From the NCBI GenBank assembly GCA_007753675.1, contig CP036432.1, positions 10,635,381-10,699,380 on the forward strand: 64,000 nucleotides of DNA, given 5' to 3'. The position numbers were made by a program, and so were the translations under genes. The notes under the pieces were generated by a model, which had not been told where the DNA came from, did not search any database, and saw nothing but the letters and a program-made list of their open reading frames with translations. Shown in pieces: positions 26,100-34,435 of this stretch. The stretch is from Stieleria magnilauensis. Its GTDB lineage: Bacteria > Planctomycetota > Planctomycetia > Pirellulales > Pirellulaceae. How positions within the stretch are numbered: position 1 is the first letter of the stretch; each line of letters begins with the position of its first letter.

Positions 26100-27845
26100 A
26101 TGGTCGAACTTCAAGGCATCCCTGTTTCACCCGGGGTCGCGATCGGCCCAGCACTAGTGCTGGATGCTGCCGGTTACCGAATCCCGCGCTCTCTGCTCGC
26201 CGCTGATGAAGTGGAAGCGGAGTTCGCTCGGTTGCGCGATGCCGTCGACCGTGTCTCGACCCGATTGGAATCCAATCGCCTGGAAACCTCGGCCGTCGCC
26301 GGCGAACACACCGGGGACATCTTCGCCGCCCAACTGCAGATGCTGCACGACCCGCGGCTGCAAGCCGAATTGCGGCGACGCATCGAACAGGAACACCAGT
26401 CGGCCGCCTACGCCGTCAGCCGTGTCCTGCACAACTACGCCGAAGCACTCCGCAAGCTCGATAACCCGCTGCTGGCCGATCGCGCCGAAGATGTCCTGGA
26501 CATCGAAAAACAACTGCTGTTTTGCCTCGGTGCGGTCTCCGAAAGCCGACTGGTCGATCTGGATGAAACCGTCATCATCCTCTCCCACGTCCTGACCCCC
26601 AGCGAAACCGCCAACCTGGATCGACGTTACGTCCGCGGGTTTTGCACCGAAACCGGTGGCCCCGGCGGTCACACCGCGATCGTCGCCAAAGGGTTAGAAC
26701 TGCCGGCGGTCGTCGGGATCGGAAACTTTCTTGATCTGGTCGGCAATCGGATCAAGGTCATCGTCGATGGCGACCGCGGACGCGTGATTCTGGATCCCGA
26801 TCCGGAGACGCTGGCCAGCTACAAGAAACGTCTGAAAGAACGCCGGTCGTTGACCGCCAAACTTTCCGAACTCCGCGATCTGCCCGCCGAAACCATCGAC
26901 GGGACGCCGCTGCGGTTGAGCGCCAACATCGAATTCCCCCACGAAACGACCACCTGCATCGAACGCGGGGCCGACGGAATCGGTCTTTATCGCACCGAGT
27001 TTCTGTACCTGTCCAGCGCCGAAGAACCGAGCGAAGAAGACCACTACCAGGCCTACAGCCAAGTCGTCCGAGAGATGGAAGGCCGGCCGGTCGTCATTCG
27101 CACGTTGGATTTGGGTGCCGACAAAATGGGCCATCGGCCCCTGGCCGAATACGAACACAACCCCTTTCTGGGTCTGCGAAGCATCCGCCTGTCGCTGCGC
27201 AATCTAGATCTGTTCCGACCCCAGTTGCGGGCCATCTTGCGGGCCGCGGTGCACGGCGACATCAGTGTGATGTTCCCGCTGATCACCACGCTGGCCGAGT
27301 TCCGTCAAGCGCGGATGTTGCTCAACGTCGTCGCCGAGGACTTGAAAGAATCCGGCACGCCGCACCGCAGCAACATCCCGGTCGGGATGATGGTCGAAGT
27401 CCCCGCGGCGGTGATGATGCTCGATCGCTTCGTCGAAGAAGTCGATTTTCTGTCGATCGGCACCAACGATTTGGCCCAGTACACCCTGGCCGTGGATCGC
27501 AGCAACGAGTACGTCGCCGACCTGTATCAATCCAGTGACCCGGCCGTGCTGCGTTTGATCGCGCGCTGCGTCGAAGTCGCCAAAGAGCACGACTGCCCAC
27601 TTTCCATTTGCGGTGAAATGAGCAGCAATCCCGCCCGGGCACTGCTGTTGATGGGCATGGGCGTCCGGCACCTGAGCGTGCCGCCGTCGTCGCTCTTGCG
27701 CGTCAAGAAAGCCATCCGCAGCGTGTCGATCGGCCAGTGCGAACAGATCGCCGAACGCGTCATGCAACTCGAAGCCGCACGTGATGTCGACCTGTATTTG
27801 CTGGACCGACTCGGCGAATACGTTCCGGAACTGATCGTGACCTGA
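26100..27845 (+). CDS. ptsI: PTS enzyme I (PEP-protein phosphotransferase)
   Basis: The 581-residue enzyme transfers phosphate from phosphoenolpyruvate to HPr. The N-terminal domain has the swivelling phospho-histidine H191 in TETGGPGGHTAIVAK, where standard enzyme I has GGRTSHTAI, so the approach to the histidine is changed. The PEP-binding barrel contains DGIGLYRTEFLYL, SIGTNDLAQYTLAVDR and C504 in SICGEMSSNP. There is no N-terminal GAF domain, so it is not the EI(Ntr) type by architecture. Confidence 0.95.
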   Translation: MVELQGIPVSPGVAIGPALVLDAAGYRIPRSLLAADEVEAEFARLRDAVDRVSTRLESNRLETSAVAGEHTGDIFAAQLQMLHDPRLQAELRRRIEQEHQSAAYAVSRVLHNYAEALRKLDNPLLADRAEDVLDIEKQLLFCLGAVSESRLVDLDETVIILSHVLTPSETANLDRRYVRGFCTETGGPGGHTAIVAKGLELPAVVGIGNFLDLVGNRIKVIVDGDRGRVILDPDPETLASYKKRLKERRSLTAKLSELRDLPAETIDGTPLRLSANIEFPHETTTCIERGADGIGLYRTEFLYLSSAEEPSEEDHYQAYSQVVREMEGRPVVIRTLDLGADKMGHRPLAEYEHNPFLGLRSIRLSLRNLDLFRPQLRAILRAAVHGDISVMFPLITTLAEFRQARMLLNVVAEDLKESGTPHRSNIPVGMMVEVPAAVMMLDRFVEEVDFLSIGTNDLAQYTLAVDRSNEYVADLYQSSDPAVLRLIARCVEVAKEHDCPLSICGEMSSNPARALLLMGMGVRHLSVPPSSLLRVKKAIRSVSIGQCEQIAERVMQLEAARDVDLYLLDRLGEYVPELIVT

Positions 27846-27868
27846 ACATCCCCCCGATTCCCTCATCC

Positions 27869-28666
27869 ATGCCTTCTCCCCCAGCCAACACCACCACGAC
27901 CCACGACGCGCCCGACCAGGCGACGGCGGATCAGCCGCTGCGACTGCGCTATCGCGTTCGTTTCGCGAAAACGGGTCTGTTGCGATGGACCAGTCACCGC
28001 GATCTGGCGCGGCTCTGGGAACGGTTGGTCCGACGCGCGCAGCTGCAGCTGTCGATGACCGAAGGGTTTCATCCCAAACCGCGGATCGGTTTTCCGTCCG
28101 CCCTGGCGCTGGGCATCAGCGGCTTGGACGAAGTCGTCGAACTCGATTTGGCCGAACGGCTCACGGCGCCGGAATTGTTCCGACGCCTGGACCACGACGA
28201 TCAACCCGGGCTGGTCATCAAGAGCGTGCAGTTGCTACCCGAGGACAGTGGCAAAGCCAAGTTGGAACGCACCGAGTATGTGATCACCCGGCCGGACCCG
28301 GAATTGGGCGCCGACCCGATCGATGCCGACCGCGTCCGTTCTGATCTCGAGGCCCTGTTGGCCAAAGACACCGTCACGGTGAATCGTAAAAACAAACCGG
28401 TGACCTTCAACGTTGCCGAACAAATCCTGTCGTTGACCTTCAACGACAACCTTGAACTTTCGATGGCCGCCAGTGACGCGGCGACCCTGAAACCGACCGA
28501 CGTGCTGGATCTGATCGGCTGTTCCGATTGGATCGCGCACGGGTCGCAAATCACCCGAACAGAAGTGGTTTTGAAACGCGAGTTTCCGACCACCGATCCC
28601 GAATTTTTAGCAATCGCAAACCAAACGCCGCACTGCGGCGAACCCACCGACGAGGTGCCCAAATGA
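27869..28666 (+). CDS. DUF2344 (TIGR03936) protein
   Basis: The 265-residue protein contains the DUF2344 domain: LRYRVRFAKTGLLRWTSHRDLAR followed by SMTEGFHPKPRIGFPSALALGISG. The family is usually fused to, or adjacent to, a B12-binding radical SAM protein and often precedes the RNase E/G gene, as it does here. Its stop overlaps the rng start as ATGA, so translation is coupled. A role in RNA or ribosome metabolism is suspected from context, but no reaction is established. The radical SAM partner is not in the window. Confidence 0.85.
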   Translation: MPSPPANTTTTHDAPDQATADQPLRLRYRVRFAKTGLLRWTSHRDLARLWERLVRRAQLQLSMTEGFHPKPRIGFPSALALGISGLDEVVELDLAERLTAPELFRRLDHDDQPGLVIKSVQLLPEDSGKAKLERTEYVITRPDPELGADPIDADRVRSDLEALLAKDTVTVNRKNKPVTFNVAEQILSLTFNDNLELSMAASDAATLKPTDVLDLIGCSDWIAHGSQITRTEVVLKREFPTTDPEFLAIANQTPHCGEPTDEVPK

Positions 28667-30267
28667 AACGCGAAATGTTGATGAACGTGCTCCAACCCGA
28701 AGAGAGCCGCATCGCCATCCTGGATGATGGAAAACTGGAAGAGCTGTACGTCGAACGCAAAAGTGTCGAAGCCTTTGCGGGAAACATCTACCGCGGAAAA
28801 ATCGTCAACTTGGAACCCAGTATCCAAGCCGCCTTCGTCGACTTCGGCGTCGGACGCAACGGCTTTCTGCACATCAGCGATGTCGAACCGGAATACTTTC
28901 GACAAGGCGGCTATGACCCCGAAGAGATCAAACGGGAATCGGACGAAATGGCCGAAGCGGCCGCCAAGCGCGCCCGCGAATCCGGACGCGGCTCCAAACG
29001 AGCGTTCAAAGGCGGTCGGCCACGGATCAAACCGCCGATCCAAGAAATCTTTAAACGTGGCGACGAAGTCTTGGTGCAGGTGATCAAGGAAGGGATCGGC
29101 ACCAAGGGCCCCACACTCAGCACGTACATTTCGATCCCCGGACGTTACCTGGTGCTGATGCCCGCACTGGAACGGGTCGGTGTCAGCCGCAAGATCGAAG
29201 ACGACGACGACCGCAAACGGCTCCGTCGCTGCCTGCTGTCGCTCGGCCCGCCAAAGGGGCTCGGCTTCATCGTCCGCACCGCCGGTGCCGGCCGCAGCGA
29301 GAAAGAACTCGGCCGTGACATGGACTATCTGATCCGGTTGTGGAAGACGATCGTCCGTCGCGTCAAAAGCGGCAACCAACCCGGCGTGCTGTACGAAGAG
29401 AGCGATCTGATCATCAAAACGATTCGCGACATCTACAACGATGACATCGACCAGATCGTGATCGACGAGAAAGAGGCGTTCGAAAACGCCCGCGACTTCT
29501 TGAAAATGGTCATGCCCCGCGTCGTCGATCGGCTGAAACTCTATGACGGTGCTTCACCTTTGTTCCACAAGTACAACTTGGAACAAGAGATCGTCAAGAT
29601 TCACCAACGCCAGGTCAAACTTCCCAACGGCGGTTCGATCGTCATCGATCCGACCGAAGCGTTGGTCGCGATCGATGTGAACAGTGGCAACTTCCGCGGC
29701 GAAAAGTCGGCCGAAGACAACGCGTTTCGCTTGAACCTGGCCGCCGCCAAAGAGATCGCCCGTCAGTTGCGACTGCGTGACCTGGGCGGCGTGATCGTCA
29801 ACGACTTCATCGACATGCGCAAAGAAAGCCACCGGCGCAAAGTCGAACGGGCGCTGCGTGATGCGATGGCCGGCGACCGCGCCCGCACCAAGATCTTGCG
29901 GACCAGCCCGTTCGGATTGATCGAAATGACGCGGCAACGGATTCGACCGAGTCTGAAACGCAGCATCTATCAAGATTGTCCGTGTTGCGAAGGTCGTGGG
30001 TTGGTCAAGACCGCCGAAAGCATGTCGATCGAAGTCGTCCGGATGCTGGCCCTGGCCGTCAAGAACGAACACATCCAACGCGTCACCGTTCGCGTCAACG
30101 ATGCCGTTGCGGCGCACCTGAACAACCAGAAGCGCCGCAGCGTGATGGAAATGGAAGACACCGGCGGCATGACGGTCCAAATCCTCGGCAGCGAAGGCCT
30201 GTACCCCGAGCACCTGGAAATGGACTGCCGCGACGCCCAAGGCGAACGCGTCGAAATCGACTCCTAA
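28663..30267 (+). CDS. rng: Ribonuclease E/G family endoribonuclease
   Basis: I start at MKREMLMNVLQ, whose ATG overlaps the preceding stop; the longer frame lies within the upstream gene. The 534 residues include an S1 domain (NIYRGKIVNLEPSIQAAFVD), interrupted by a charged insertion at about residues 85-130, the DNase I-like catalytic part with VAIDVNSGNFRG and NDFIDM supplying the metal-binding aspartates, and the zinc-link CPCCEGRG. The length and absence of a long C-terminal scaffold fit RNase G or a short RNase E. Confidence 0.93.
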   Translation: MKREMLMNVLQPEESRIAILDDGKLEELYVERKSVEAFAGNIYRGKIVNLEPSIQAAFVDFGVGRNGFLHISDVEPEYFRQGGYDPEEIKRESDEMAEAAAKRARESGRGSKRAFKGGRPRIKPPIQEIFKRGDEVLVQVIKEGIGTKGPTLSTYISIPGRYLVLMPALERVGVSRKIEDDDDRKRLRRCLLSLGPPKGLGFIVRTAGAGRSEKELGRDMDYLIRLWKTIVRRVKSGNQPGVLYEESDLIIKTIRDIYNDDIDQIVIDEKEAFENARDFLKMVMPRVVDRLKLYDGASPLFHKYNLEQEIVKIHQRQVKLPNGGSIVIDPTEALVAIDVNSGNFRGEKSAEDNAFRLNLAAAKEIARQLRLRDLGGVIVNDFIDMRKESHRRKVERALRDAMAGDRARTKILRTSPFGLIEMTRQRIRPSLKRSIYQDCPCCEGRGLVKTAESMSIEVVRMLALAVKNEHIQRVTVRVNDAVAAHLNNQKRRSVMEMEDTGGMTVQILGSEGLYPEHLEMDCRDAQGERVEIDS

Positions 30268-30311
30268 ACGCTGCCATTGCGTGGGATAGGCTTCCAGCCT
30301 GTCGTCCTCCA

Positions 30312-30341
30312 CTCGTTCCCAGGCTCCAACCTGGGAACGAG
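30312..30341 (+). terminator. Hairpin after rng
   Basis: The arms CTCGTTCCCAGG (30312-30323) and CCTGGGAACGAG (30330-30341) are perfectly complementary, with a 6-base loop. It lies 45 bases after the rng stop. No U-run follows, so it is either a stem-only terminator, an RNA 3' stabiliser or a palindromic repeat. Confidence 0.5.
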
Positions 30342-30499
30342 ATGTACGACGTCTTTTCCAGGTCGTCGCGCGTCACTGGTCGTCCACCGCAGCGTCGTTT
30401 TCGATTGGGCTCAGCAGTCGCCGTCGTCTCCATTCTGCCCGAACGATTCTGCCATCCCGCTCTTGATTTCCGCCGACGTGACAGGACGCCTTGGCTGGG

Positions 30500-30590
30500 T
30501 GGAGCGGTAGGAAAATTTTGGAGGTAAGAAAATTGGCGCAATCGAACGGTTTTTGCATTTCAACATTTTCTTACCCCCGAAATCTTCTTA
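30500..30590. repeat. GTAAGAAAAT inverted repeat element, copy 1
   Basis: The left part GGAGGTAAGAAAATT (30520-30534) is complementary to the right part CATTTTCTTACCCCC (30564-30578), apart from a few bases, around an AT-rich centre. A related element lies at 35786-35890. It sits in the 496-base gap between rng and the DUF6807 gene; the rest of that gap shows only the hairpin at 30312. Confidence 0.65.
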
Positions 30591-30763
30591 GCTGATTTAC
30601 CGCAAAAGCTGGGCCGCGTGCACGAACCGACTGATGTCAGTTGCGCTTTCCAGCCCAGTCGCCACATGTTTGTTTCTGGTCGATCGCAAAACCGCCCGCC
30701 GGCAGTTCTACTAAACTATGGGGGCTGTACCTTCCACATCCCACCCTCGATCCCCACCGCAAC

Positions 30764-31750
30764 ATGACCGCTCGAATCCTGTTTGCCTGCTTGGCGTTGA
30801 TTCCGTCCCTCTGTCTGGTCGCCGATGCCCCGGCTGCCGATGCCCCGGCCGCCGATGTCCAGATCACCGACGATGGCACCAAAGCGGTCGTCACGATCGA
30901 CGGACAGCCGTTTACCGAATACCGATACAGCGGTTATGCCAAGCCGATCCTGTATCCGGTGTACGGTCCCGGGCAAAAACCGATGACCCGCAACTACCCG
31001 ATGGTCAAGGACGTCGACAACGAGGCGAGCGACCACCCGCATCATAAATCGATCTGGTACACGCACGACGAAGTCGGCGGCATCCGATTCTGGATGGAAG
31101 ATGCCGAAGGCAAAACGTCCAAAGACGTCGGCACTCAGGTGCAAACGTCGCTCAAGATCGACGGCAACAAAATCATCGCCCAAAATGATTGGAAAAGTTC
31201 CGACGGCGAAACGGTTTGCAGCGATCAACGAATCTTGACCTTCGGCAGCGACGGCGAAGCCCGAACCATCGATTACGAAGTCACCTGGATCGCCTCCTCC
31301 GGTGACCTCGTCATCGGTGACACCAAAGAAGGCACGATGGGCATGCGGACTCATCCACGGCTGCGTTTGAAAGCTGACCCGAAGCGCGGCAATCACACCG
31401 CCGGCGGTCACTCCATCAACAGCGAAGGTGTCGAGGGAAAAGAGATGTGGGGTAAACGAGCGGCTTGGGTCGACTACTGGGGAGAGATCGATGGCCAGCT
31501 GACCGGCATTGCAATGTTCGACCATCCCAGCAACCCGCGTCATCCGACCTGGTGGCACGCTCGCGACTACGGACTCGTTGCAGCGAATCCCTTCGGCGTC
31601 AATCATTTCGAAAACAAACCCGACGGCAGCGGTGACATGACGCTCAAGGCCGGGGAGACGATGACGTTCCGTTATCGATTCCTGTTCCACACCGGCGACG
31701 CCGAATCCGCCAACGTCGCCCAGGCGTACAAGGCGTACGCGGAGGAGTGA
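30764..31750 (+). CDS. DUF6807 (PmoA-like) secreted protein
   Basis: I start at MTARILFACLALIPSL, a signal peptide; the upstream in-frame ATG would add a non-homologous stretch. The 328-residue protein has a short PAADAPAADV repeat after the signal, then a beta-rich domain with RPYLYPVYGP-like RYSGYAKPILYPVYGPG, SDHPHHKSIWYTHDEVGG and a C-terminal HPSNPRHPTWWHARDYGL. This matches the planctomycete family annotated as PmoA or DUF6807, which despite the name is not a methane monooxygenase. The substrate is unknown; carbohydrate processing is often suggested. Confidence 0.88.
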   Translation: MTARILFACLALIPSLCLVADAPAADAPAADVQITDDGTKAVVTIDGQPFTEYRYSGYAKPILYPVYGPGQKPMTRNYPMVKDVDNEASDHPHHKSIWYTHDEVGGIRFWMEDAEGKTSKDVGTQVQTSLKIDGNKIIAQNDWKSSDGETVCSDQRILTFGSDGEARTIDYEVTWIASSGDLVIGDTKEGTMGMRTHPRLRLKADPKRGNHTAGGHSINSEGVEGKEMWGKRAAWVDYWGEIDGQLTGIAMFDHPSNPRHPTWWHARDYGLVAANPFGVNHFENKPDGSGDMTLKAGETMTFRYRFLFHTGDAESANVAQAYKAYAEE

Positions 31751-31813
31751 GCGGCGGGTAGAGTCACTTGGGGTGCGCTTCGCGAACCGGACCGTGTTGT
31801 GGCACAGGAAGAG

Positions 31814-32098
31814 GTAGCGGAACGGCGCGAGCCGTCCGGTGACGCCGCAGAGCGGCGTGAGAGACCGGAGGGCTCGCGCCCTACCGCTAACAACGGCAGC
31901 AAAACGCATCGTAGCGGAACGGCGCAAGCCGTCCGGTGACGCCGCAGAGCGGCATGAGAGACCGGAGGGCTTGTGCCCTACCGCTAACAACGGCAGCAAA
32001 ACGCATCGTAGCGGAATGGCGCGAGCCGTCCGGTGACGCCGCGAACGCCGTGAGAGACCGGAGGGCTTGCGCCCTGCCGCTAAAAAATGCTTCGCCGC
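31814..32098 (+). repeat. 97-base tandem repeat, about three units
   Basis: Units begin at 31814, 31911 and 32008, giving two exact 97-base periods and a diverging third unit of about 91 bases. Each unit reads GTAGCGGAA..GCGCGAGCCGTCCGGTGACGCC, a short centre, then GAGACCGGAGGGCT..GCCCT.CCGCTAA. The units are internally palindromic and related to the repeats at 7131 and 23952. They fill the 382-base gap between the convergent DUF6807 and metG genes. Confidence 0.85.
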
Positions 32099-32132
32099 GA
32101 TACCCGTTCGGGTTCTACCGCACCGGCCAACA

Positions 32133-34178
32133 TCAATGCACGCGTTGACCGGGCAGGGCGCCTTCGTCGGGCGAGAGCAGGAACACGTCTTCACCGCCGG
32201 GACCGCTGGCACACACCATGCCTTCGCTCAATCCGAACCGCATCTTGCGCGGCTTCAGGTTGGCCACCATCACAACCAATCGCCCGACCAGACTCTCCGG
32301 TTCGTAGGCCGCCTTGATTCCGGCAAACACCTGACGCGTTTCGTCACCACCCAGACCCAGTGTCAGCTTGAGCAACTTGTTCGCTTCGGGAACATGTTCG
32401 GCCGACAGCACGCGGGCGACGCGAAAGTCGACTTTGACAAAGTCGTCGATCGTGATTTCATCGGCGATCGGTTCGTCTTTGAGCGGCTGATCAGAATCGT
32501 TGAACGTCGGTCGATTCTCTTCGGCGGCTTCTGCGGCAGCAGCTTCTTTGCTCTCTTCAATCATCTTTTGCAAATCCTCGGGTTGAATGCGTTCCATCAT
32601 GCGTTGAAATTTCGCCACCGATGTCCCCAACAGCGGCGTTTTACTTTGGTCCCACGACGTGATCGGCTCGCCGAGCAGCGCGTCGCATTTCTCAGCCAGC
32701 GTCGGTAACACGGGCGCCAGATAAATCGTCAGTTGCCGAAACAGGTTCAGTGCGACGGTGACCACATCGCGTAGTTCGTCCTGTCGCTCGGGATCTTTTT
32801 TCATCTCCCAAGGCTTGGCGTGCTCGACGAACGGGTTGGCGGCATCGGCCAGTTCCATGATCAACCGCATCGCGCGGCTGTAGTCGCCGACTTCGTACGC
32901 TTCGGCAATCGAATCCCCGGCTTTGGCGGCGGTTTCAAACAAGCCTCCGTCGTCGGGATAGGTTTCCGCCAGCCCGGTGTTCTTGGCAAACTTGCCGACC
33001 CGGCTGGCCAGATTGACGACCTTGCCGACCAGATCACTGTTGACCTTTTCGACAAACTCGTCGATGCCCAAGTCCAGGTCCTCGACACGCTGCGTCAACT
33101 TGGTCGCGTAGAAATAACGCAAGTAGTCTGGATCGGAATGTTTGCGATAGGTTTCCGCGCTGATCAACGTCCCGGTCGACTTGCTCATTTTTTCGCCGCC
33201 GACGTTCAAGAATCCATGAATGTGGACCTTCGTCGGCAACTGCAGGCCCGCGGTGTGCAACATGCCCGGCCAGAACAACGTGTGGAAATACGTGATGTCT
33301 TTGCCGATGAAGTGGTGGATCTCGGTCGACTCGCTGCGCCACCAATCGTCGAACGATTCCCCGTTGGCCTCACACCACTCCTTGGTGCTGGAAACGTAAC
33401 CGATCGGCGCGTCGAACCAGACGTACCAGTAGTTGCCCGGTGAATCGGGGATCTCGAAACCGAAATACGGGCCGGGGCGGCTGATGTCCCAGTCCCGCAG
33501 CTCTTTGTCTTCGGCCAGGAAGAAACCCTTCAAATAGTTGGCGGTTTCTTTTTGCAGTGCATCGCCGTTGTCGATCCACTCGATCAGGAACGAACGCAGC
33601 TTTTCCAGGGTGACGAACAGATGGACCGCCGAGCGGACTTCGGGCGTGGCGCCGCTGAGCGTGCTTTTGGGATCGATCAAATCGATCGGAGAATACGTCG
33701 CCCCGCATTGGCAATTGTCCCCCGGTTGGTTCTTGTGACCGCTGACCGGACAGGTTCCACGGACGAAGCGATCGGCCAAAAACGTCTCCGCTTCGGGGTC
33801 ATAAAGCTGTTGGATGCTCTTTTCGGTGACCAGATCGGCGTCGCGGAGGGCTTGCCAAAACAGGTGACAAAGCTCCCGATTGGCGTCGCTGTTGGTGCTG
33901 CCGTAGTGGTCAAAGTCGACGTGAAAATCGGCGAAATCGCGTTGGTGCTGAGCGCTCATGTCGGCGATCAGTTCCTCTTCGCTGCGGCCTTCCTTTTTCG
34001 CCCGGATCATGATCGCGGTGCCGTGCGTGTCGTCGGCGCAGATGTAGACGCAGCGATTGCCGATCAGACGCTGAAAACGCACCCAAATATCCGTTTGAAT
34101 GTATTCCACCAGGTGGCCGATGTGGATCGGCCCGTTGGCGTACGGTAGGGCGCTGGTGACCAAGATGCGTCGGGTCAT
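32133..34178 (-). CDS. metG: Methionyl-tRNA synthetase
   Basis: The 681-residue enzyme charges tRNA-Met. I start at MTRRILVTSALPYANGPIHIGH because the first class I motif (HIGH) follows immediately. The zinc-knuckle region is CPVSGHKNQPGDNCQCG, the second motif is KMSKSTG, and the C-terminus carries an EMAP II-like tRNA-binding domain (ITIDDFVKVDFRVARVLSAE) joined by a Glu/Ala-rich linker. It is similar in organisation to the E. coli dimeric form. Confidence 0.97.
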   Translation of the reverse strand: MTRRILVTSALPYANGPIHIGHLVEYIQTDIWVRFQRLIGNRCVYICADDTHGTAIMIRAKKEGRSEEELIADMSAQHQRDFADFHVDFDHYGSTNSDANRELCHLFWQALRDADLVTEKSIQQLYDPEAETFLADRFVRGTCPVSGHKNQPGDNCQCGATYSPIDLIDPKSTLSGATPEVRSAVHLFVTLEKLRSFLIEWIDNGDALQKETANYLKGFFLAEDKELRDWDISRPGPYFGFEIPDSPGNYWYVWFDAPIGYVSSTKEWCEANGESFDDWWRSESTEIHHFIGKDITYFHTLFWPGMLHTAGLQLPTKVHIHGFLNVGGEKMSKSTGTLISAETYRKHSDPDYLRYFYATKLTQRVEDLDLGIDEFVEKVNSDLVGKVVNLASRVGKFAKNTGLAETYPDDGGLFETAAKAGDSIAEAYEVGDYSRAMRLIMELADAANPFVEHAKPWEMKKDPERQDELRDVVTVALNLFRQLTIYLAPVLPTLAEKCDALLGEPITSWDQSKTPLLGTSVAKFQRMMERIQPEDLQKMIEESKEAAAAEAAEENRPTFNDSDQPLKDEPIADEITIDDFVKVDFRVARVLSAEHVPEANKLLKLTLGLGGDETRQVFAGIKAAYEPESLVGRLVVMVANLKPRKMRFGLSEGMVCASGPGGEDVFLLSPDEGALPGQRVH

Positions 34179-34349
34179 GATTTGAATAATGGGCGTGTCG
34201 AAACGGGGGGATTCAGGGGCGGATTGTACAGATCGTCGTGAAACACGTAATCCCGAATGTTTCACAGGGTTTCCCAGGGGGAAGGGTTTCGTTTGGGGTT
34301 GTCGCCACGGCGGCCGATTTCGGAAAGTCCCTTTGTCGTCAGTTTGTCT

Positions 34350-34367
34350 CAAGTGAGCACTCACTTG
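34350..34367. promoter_or_regulatory. Operator-like dyad CAAGTGAG-CA-CTCACTTG
   Basis: A perfect 8-bp inverted repeat with a 2-base spacer lies about 70 bases before the TTG start of the thioredoxin-protease gene and 170 bases before metG on the other strand. Its form resembles TetR-family operators. No regulator gene is adjacent. Confidence 0.4.
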
Positions 34368-34422
34368 TGACGGGGGACGACAACCATTCGGCTGAAGGAT
34401 CGGCCGATCCGGGCACTTGTCT

Positions 34423-34430
34423 AGGGAGAG
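34423..34430 (+). promoter_or_regulatory. Shine-Dalgarno deciding a TTG start
   Basis: AGGGAGAG ends 5 bases before TTG at 34436. It supports that codon over the upstream in-frame ATG at 34238, which would place a non-signal sequence before the signal peptide. Confidence 0.6.
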
Positions 34431-34435
34431 ACACT

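Noticed and set aside
25723..26157. A 144-residue open frame between HPr and enzyme I genes
   Set aside because: It overlaps both real genes in another frame and its composition is Arg/Pro-rich with no pattern.
30716..32212. A 498-residue open frame on the - strand
   Set aside because: It runs opposite the DUF6807 gene and through the 97-base tandem repeats, producing repeated peptides with no domain.
34238..34435. The upstream ATG as start of the thioredoxin-protease gene
   Set aside because: It would put about 65 non-conserved residues and the operator-like dyad in front of the signal peptide; the TTG at 34436 has AGGGAGAG at the right distance.
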